Source: Streptomyces sp. HUAS ZL42
Lineage (GTDB): Bacteria; Actinomycetota; Actinomycetes; Streptomycetales; Streptomycetaceae
Length of the DNA: 64,000 nt
Direction: 5' to 3'
NCBI RefSeq assembly: GCF_040782645.1
Contig: NZ_CP160403.1
Location: forward strand, 7,785,001 to 7,849,000
A model generated the notes under the pieces. The model saw only the letters and a list, made by a program, of their open reading frames with translations, made no database searches and was not told where the DNA came from. A program made the translations under genes and the position numbers. This document shows, piece by piece, positions 60,286 through 64,000 of the stretch. Numbering within the stretch: the stretch's first letter is position 1; each line of letters starts with the position of its first letter.

Positions 60286-61515
60286 ATGCATGCCTGGCCC
60301 GCTTCCGAGGTCCCCGCCCTGCCAGGTCAGGGCCGCGACCTCAGGATCCACGACACCGCGACCGGTGATCTGGTCACCCTCGACCCCGGTCCCGTCGCCC
60401 GTATCTACGTCTGCGGTATCACGCCGTACGACGCCACCCACATGGGGCACGCGGCGACGTACAACGCGTTCGACCTGGTGCAGCGCGTGTGGCTCGACAC
60501 GAAGCGGCAGGTCCACTACGTCCAGAACGTCACCGACGTCGACGATCCGCTGCTCGAGCGGGCGCAGCGCGACGGCATCGACTGGGTCGCCCTCGCCGAG
60601 AAGGAGACGACCCTGTTCCGCGAGGACATGACCGCCCTGCGGATGCTGCCGCCGCGGCACTACATAGGGGCCGTCGAGGCGATACCCGGGATCGTCCCGC
60701 TCGTCGAGCGGCTGCGGGACGCCGGCGCCGCCTACGAACTCGAGGGCGACATCTACTTCTCCGTCGAGGCCGACCCGGACTTCGGCAAGGTCTCGAACCT
60801 CGACGCCGCCGCCATGCGGCTGCTGTCCGCCGAGCGCGGCGGCGACCCCGACCGGCCCGGCAAGAAGAACCCGCTGGACCCGATGCTGTGGATGGCGGCC
60901 CGCGAGGGCGAGCCCAGCTGGGACGGCGGCTCGCTCGGCCGCGGTCGCCCCGGCTGGCACATCGAGTGCGTCGCCATTGCCCTGGACCATTTCGGCATGG
61001 GCTTCGACGTGCAGGGTGGCGGCTCCGACCTCGCCTTCCCGCACCACGAGATGGGGGCCTCGCACGCCCAGGTGCTGACGGGGGAGTTCCCCATGGCCAA
61101 GGCGTACGTCCACGCCGGCATGGTCGCCCTGGACGGCGAGAAGATGTCCAAGTCCAAGGGCAACCTGGTCTTCGTTTCGCAGCTGCGGCGCGACGGCGTC
61201 GACCCCGCCGCCATCCGGCTCGCGCTGCTCTCCCACCACTACCGGGCCGACTGGGAGTGGACCGACCAGGTGCTCGAGGACGCGGTGGCGCGGCTCGGAC
61301 GGTGGCGTGCCGCCGTCTCCCGGCCCGACGGTCCGGCCGCCGAGGCGCTCGTGGAGGAGATCCGCGAGGCACTGGCGAACGACCTGGACGCTCCGGCCGC
61401 GCTGGCCGCCGTGGACCGCTGGGTCGCCCTGCAGCAGGAGCAGGGCGGTACGGACACCGGTGCACCCGGAGTGGTGTCGCGCGCGGTGGACGCTCTGCTC
61501 GGCGTGGCCCTGTAG
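60286..61515 (+). CDS. mshC: Cysteine:GlcN-inositol ligase MshC (mycothiol biosynthesis)
   Basis: A 409-residue cysteinyl-tRNA-synthetase homologue that joins cysteine to glucosaminyl-inositol in mycothiol synthesis. Zinc ligands C43 ([17 protein letters not shown]), C228 (WHIEC) and H253 (FPHHEMG); HIGH-like THMGHA at 51-56; KMSKS at 286-290. It lacks the tRNA anticodon domain of CysS, giving the shorter length. Mycothiol is the main actinobacterial thiol, which supports the organism call. A strong terminator follows. Confidence 0.96.
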   Translation: MHAWPASEVPALPGQGRDLRIHDTATGDLVTLDPGPVARIYVCGITPYDATHMGHAATYNAFDLVQRVWLDTKRQVHYVQNVTDVDDPLLERAQRDGIDWVALAEKETTLFREDMTALRMLPPRHYIGAVEAIPGIVPLVERLRDAGAAYELEGDIYFSVEADPDFGKVSNLDAAAMRLLSAERGGDPDRPGKKNPLDPMLWMAAREGEPSWDGGSLGRGRPGWHIECVAIALDHFGMGFDVQGGGSDLAFPHHEMGASHAQVLTGEFPMAKAYVHAGMVALDGEKMSKSKGNLVFVSQLRRDGVDPAAIRLALLSHHYRADWEWTDQVLEDAVARLGRWRAAVSRPDGPAAEALVEEIREALANDLDAPAALAAVDRWVALQQEQGGTDTGAPGVVSRAVDALLGVAL

Positions 61516-61524
61516 GCACGAGAG

Positions 61525-61555
61525 GGGCGGTTCCTCCCCGCGGGAGGAACCGCCC
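61525..61555. terminator. Terminator between mshC and the Gln-rich gene
   Basis: A perfect 14-bp stem GGGCGGTTCCTCCC with GGGAGGAACCGCCC around CGC, between convergent genes. Confidence 0.92.
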
Positions 61556-61582
61556 TTCGCGTCACCTACCTGCCGGTGTGCG

Positions 61583-62083
61583 TCAGAGCTTCTGCACCCG
61601 GACGCTGCGCAGGATCGCCGGCGACGCGCTGTCCCAGATGCCGACGACCTGGTGGCCGAACGCGAAGGCCTCCTGGATCTCGTCGTGGGCCTGCGGCGTC
61701 GGGTTGTTGAGGACGCGGAAGCCGTCCGGGAAGCGCAGGAAGATCTGCTGCGGCTGGCCCGGCAGCGGCTGCACGATGTCGACGTAGCCGTTGGCGATGC
61801 CGGCGTGCAGCACCTGTGCCGAGACCTGCTGGATCGCTGACTGCGTCACCTGCTGGAGCAGCTGCTGCACCTGCTGCTCGACCTGCTGTTGCTGCGGCTG
61901 GCCGTAGCCCTGCTGCTGCCCGAGCTGCTGCAGCAGCTGCTGGTACGGCTGCTGCTGACCGAGCTGCTGGAGCTGCTCCAGGGTGCCGCCCATGCCGTAC
62001 GGCTGCTGCTGGTACGGCGAGGTGCTCGGGAACTGCTGGCCCTGCTGCTGTCCCATGTGACTCATCTGCGGGGTGGTGCTCAT
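61583..62083 (-). CDS. Glutamine-rich small protein, unknown
   Basis: A 166-residue protein. Residues 11-85 are very rich in Gln (repeats of QLGQQQPYQQLLQQLGQQQG), Tyr and Leu, a low-complexity, prion-like or coiled-coil sequence. The C-terminal half is ordered (VDIVQPLPGQPQQIFLRFPD, FRVLNNPTPQAHDEIQEAFA). No signal peptide, no known family. It lies 34 bases downstream of the S8 protease on the same strand and likely shares its mRNA. It may interact with the protease; this is inference. Confidence 0.75.
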   Translation of the reverse strand: MSTTPQMSHMGQQQGQQFPSTSPYQQQPYGMGGTLEQLQQLGQQQPYQQLLQQLGQQQGYGQPQQQQVEQQVQQLLQQVTQSAIQQVSAQVLHAGIANGYVDIVQPLPGQPQQIFLRFPDGFRVLNNPTPQAHDEIQEAFAFGHQVVGIWDSASPAILRSVRVQKL

Positions 62084-62117
62084 ACGGGTGTCACCTTCCC
62101 TTGATGTGATGGGTTCG

Positions 62118-63842
62118 TCAGCCGGTGACGACCAGGCCGACGATCTCGTCGTCCGAGAACCACACTCGGACGTCGGGCCGTCCCCCCGCGAAGGCGGTGT
62201 GCACCGCCTGGCGGATCTCGGGGGACGGGTGGTTGAGGTTGCGCCAGCCGCCGGCCACGAACAGCCGGAGGCGGGGCGGGAGTTCGCGCGGATACGGCAG
62301 GAGCTCGTCCCAGTACCGCTCGGCCCGGCCCGAGCCGACCGCGTGCGGCAGCAGATGGGCGACGGCCGCCCTGATGTCGGGCCGGTTGCCGATCCGCTGG
62401 GAGGCGGGCCGGCCCGGCGCGTCCTGCTGCGGGGAGCCCGTGGACCGCAGCACCGTGCGGGCCAGCTGCGGGGACATCGGCTGCTGGCCGGCCGTCTTGA
62501 GCATGCCCTGCAGCGCGGCCAGCGCGCCGACCACCACCGGGGAGGCGGAGGAGGTCCCCGAGAACGTGTCGGTGTACCAGGCGATCTCCTCGGGCCCGCC
62601 CTGCAGGTCGCCGGGCCGGTCCCAGAAGCCGCCGGTCGTCGTCACCTCACGCCCCCAGCCCTGCGCGTCCACGCGGGAGCCGTAGTTGGAGAACGCGAGC
62701 CGGGAGCGGTCCGGGCCGTGGTCGCGGCCGTGCGTGCCCGGCGGCGGGGCGCCCGCGCCGACCAGCACCGCGCCGGAGGACTCGTTGGAGGGGTTGAACG
62801 GGTTGCGCCACCACTCCGGGAATTCGTCGGGACGACGTTCGTAGACCGCGTCGTCGAGCGACTCGGCGCCGTTGCCGGCGGCCGCCACGACCAGGATGCC
62901 CTTGGCGGTGGCGTAGCGGACGGCCGCGTAGTCGTCCGGCCACCATTCGAGGGCGATGTAGCCCCGCTGGTCGTCGCGCTCCGCGAAGTCGAACCGGGGC
63001 CCCGGCCGGTGGAGTTCGATCAGCACGATGTCGCCCGGCGCGAGCCGGTCGGCCGCCGCATGGATCGCCGCCGCCGTGCCGAGGCCCTGGAACGACGCGG
63101 CCGCGGTCACCGCGTCCGGTGCGATGCCGGTGACGCCGCGCTCGCCCCGGTCGCCACCGATGACGCCGATCACCGCGGTGCCGTGGTTGCGCCAGGCGAG
63201 ATCGGTCAGCGGAGTGCCGACGACCACGCCGGCGAGCTTGGCGGCCAGGTCCTCGTGGCCGAGCTGCCAGCCGCCCTCGACGTCGATCACGGTCACGCCC
63301 TGTCCTGAGCCGCCCGGCCGCTGCCAGGCCCAGTGGGCGTCCACGCCCTCCGGCGCGGGCCGCAGATAGCCCTGCCGGCCGCTGAAGTCGGGCGTGACCG
63401 GCGCGCCTTCCTTGAGCCGTCCGCTGTCCTGCCCGACCTGCCCCACGGCGGCGGGTACGGCGCCCGGCTTGACGTACGCCGTGTCGATCCCCGGCAGTGC
63501 GGCGATCCGCGCACGCAAGACCTGGGCGCGGCTCTCCCCGCCGCGCACCCGGTAGAACAGGGCGAGGTCGGGCGCGCTCTCCGCGCCGGGTGCCTGCTGG
63601 AGGCGTTCCTCGCTGCCGAACAGCGGTTCCAGGGAGAGCTGTTCGTCACCGAGGAACATGTTGAGCGCCGAGACGTCGGCGCCGGCCGCCGACCGGACGC
63701 CCTCGGCCCGGGCACGCAGCCTGGACTCGGGACGGGCTACGACGATCAGTTCCTGCTCGGCTCCTCGATAGGTGAATCCCGCTCCGTCGGGCCCCGGCCC
63801 GGATGCGCCCGGGTCCTGCGCCGGCTGTGCCTGCTCGTTCAT
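62118..63842 (-). CDS. S8 (subtilisin-fold) serine peptidase, no signal peptide
   Basis: A 574-residue subtilase with the triad Asp187 (VTVIDVEGGWQLGHEDL), His220 (WRNHGTAVIGVIGGDRG) and Ser431 (FSGTSSASPVVVGALAALQG), plus the oxyanion asparagine region VVAAAGNGAESLDDAVY. The first 180 residues hold a propeptide-like part (ALPGIDTAYVKPGAVPAAVG). No secretion signal. The C-terminal domain (PPRLRLFVAGGWRNLNHPSP) is short. ATG 63842 has GAAGGGAGCGG upstream. The target is unknown; it may act in the cytosol. Confidence 0.9.
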   Translation of the reverse strand: MNEQAQPAQDPGASGPGPDGAGFTYRGAEQELIVVARPESRLRARAEGVRSAAGADVSALNMFLGDEQLSLEPLFGSEERLQQAPGAESAPDLALFYRVRGGESRAQVLRARIAALPGIDTAYVKPGAVPAAVGQVGQDSGRLKEGAPVTPDFSGRQGYLRPAPEGVDAHWAWQRPGGSGQGVTVIDVEGGWQLGHEDLAAKLAGVVVGTPLTDLAWRNHGTAVIGVIGGDRGERGVTGIAPDAVTAAASFQGLGTAAAIHAAADRLAPGDIVLIELHRPGPRFDFAERDDQRGYIALEWWPDDYAAVRYATAKGILVVAAAGNGAESLDDAVYERRPDEFPEWWRNPFNPSNESSGAVLVGAGAPPPGTHGRDHGPDRSRLAFSNYGSRVDAQGWGREVTTTGGFWDRPGDLQGGPEEIAWYTDTFSGTSSASPVVVGALAALQGMLKTAGQQPMSPQLARTVLRSTGSPQQDAPGRPASQRIGNRPDIRAAVAHLLPHAVGSGRAERYWDELLPYPRELPPRLRLFVAGGWRNLNHPSPEIRQAVHTAFAGGRPDVRVWFSDDEIVGLVVTG

Positions 63843-64000
63843 CGGATACCGCTCCCTTCGGTCCGTGCGGATGCCAAGTAGCGGTGCTGCGGCGCGCCTT
63901 CGGCAGACAACCAAGCACTCCCGGGGCGGGCCGTCCAGACCCAATTCGCCAACTCGGTTTGAATACAAGTTGAATGGGGTAACGTGTTCAATCCGTCCTG

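Overview
The window is high-GC actinobacterial chromosome, almost certainly Streptomyces. The evidence is two chaplins (one short, one long with a sortase-type LAHTG tail), the mycothiol ligase mshC, the 'SCO1664 family' protein next to it, many GTG starts and TGA stops, and codon third positions rich in G and C. From memory, the order gntR-gntK-gntP, chpH, chpC, mshC resembles the SCO1663-SCO1680 region of S. coelicolor. I could not run an alignment.

Layout. 1-3640: acyl-CoA metabolism (end of an acyl-CoA synthetase, a TetR regulator, an acyl-CoA dehydrogenase and an ACAD10-type phosphotransferase with a TetR-like operator upstream). 3820-7844: two small DUF202 membrane proteins, a NUDIX hydrolase, a DMT transporter whose 3' end has two degenerate tandem copies behind it, and a Tat-exported molybdopterin oxidoreductase with its cytochrome b partner. 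7983-11291: gluconate permease, gluconokinase, a divergent GntR regulator and a YchJ-type SEC-C protein.

11662-41326: a complete, co-directional, phage-tail-like contractile injection system (extracellular/cytoplasmic CIS, eCIS) of the kind described in Streptomyces. It encodes one sheath, one tube, a tail cap (DUF4255), an AAA+ ATPase, a giant DUF4157 protein of 2237 residues, a small acidic immunity-like gene, Afp7-like tube/baseplate protein, LysM protein, split gpD/gpV hub and spike, PAAR-like tip, gp25, two paralogous wedge proteins, a gpI-plus-beta-helix protein, a DUF6519 protein and a signal-less amidase. No capsid, portal, terminase or integrase is present, so it is not a prophage. 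Overlapping stop/start codons imply one long translationally coupled operon.

41355-47475: M1 aminopeptidase, a Pls/PosA-type single-module NRPS with membrane and hexapeptide-repeat segments, and tRNA-Leu(GAG). 47680-64000: M20 peptidase, the chaplin pair chpH/chpC, DUF5703, a small acidic protein, a RecD-like protein with ruined ATPase motifs, aldo/keto reductase, F420-type oxidoreductase, ferritin-like protein, CorA, histidine phosphatase, DUF3090, SCO1664-family protein, mshC, a glutamine-rich protein and a subtilisin-fold protease.

The most interesting parts are the CIS locus (especially the giant DUF4157 protein with its variable-looking C terminus and neighbouring AT-richer gene, the lysine-rich cap tail, the beta-helix protein and the amidase), the in-frame palindromic insertions in three genes, and the degenerate RecD-like protein.
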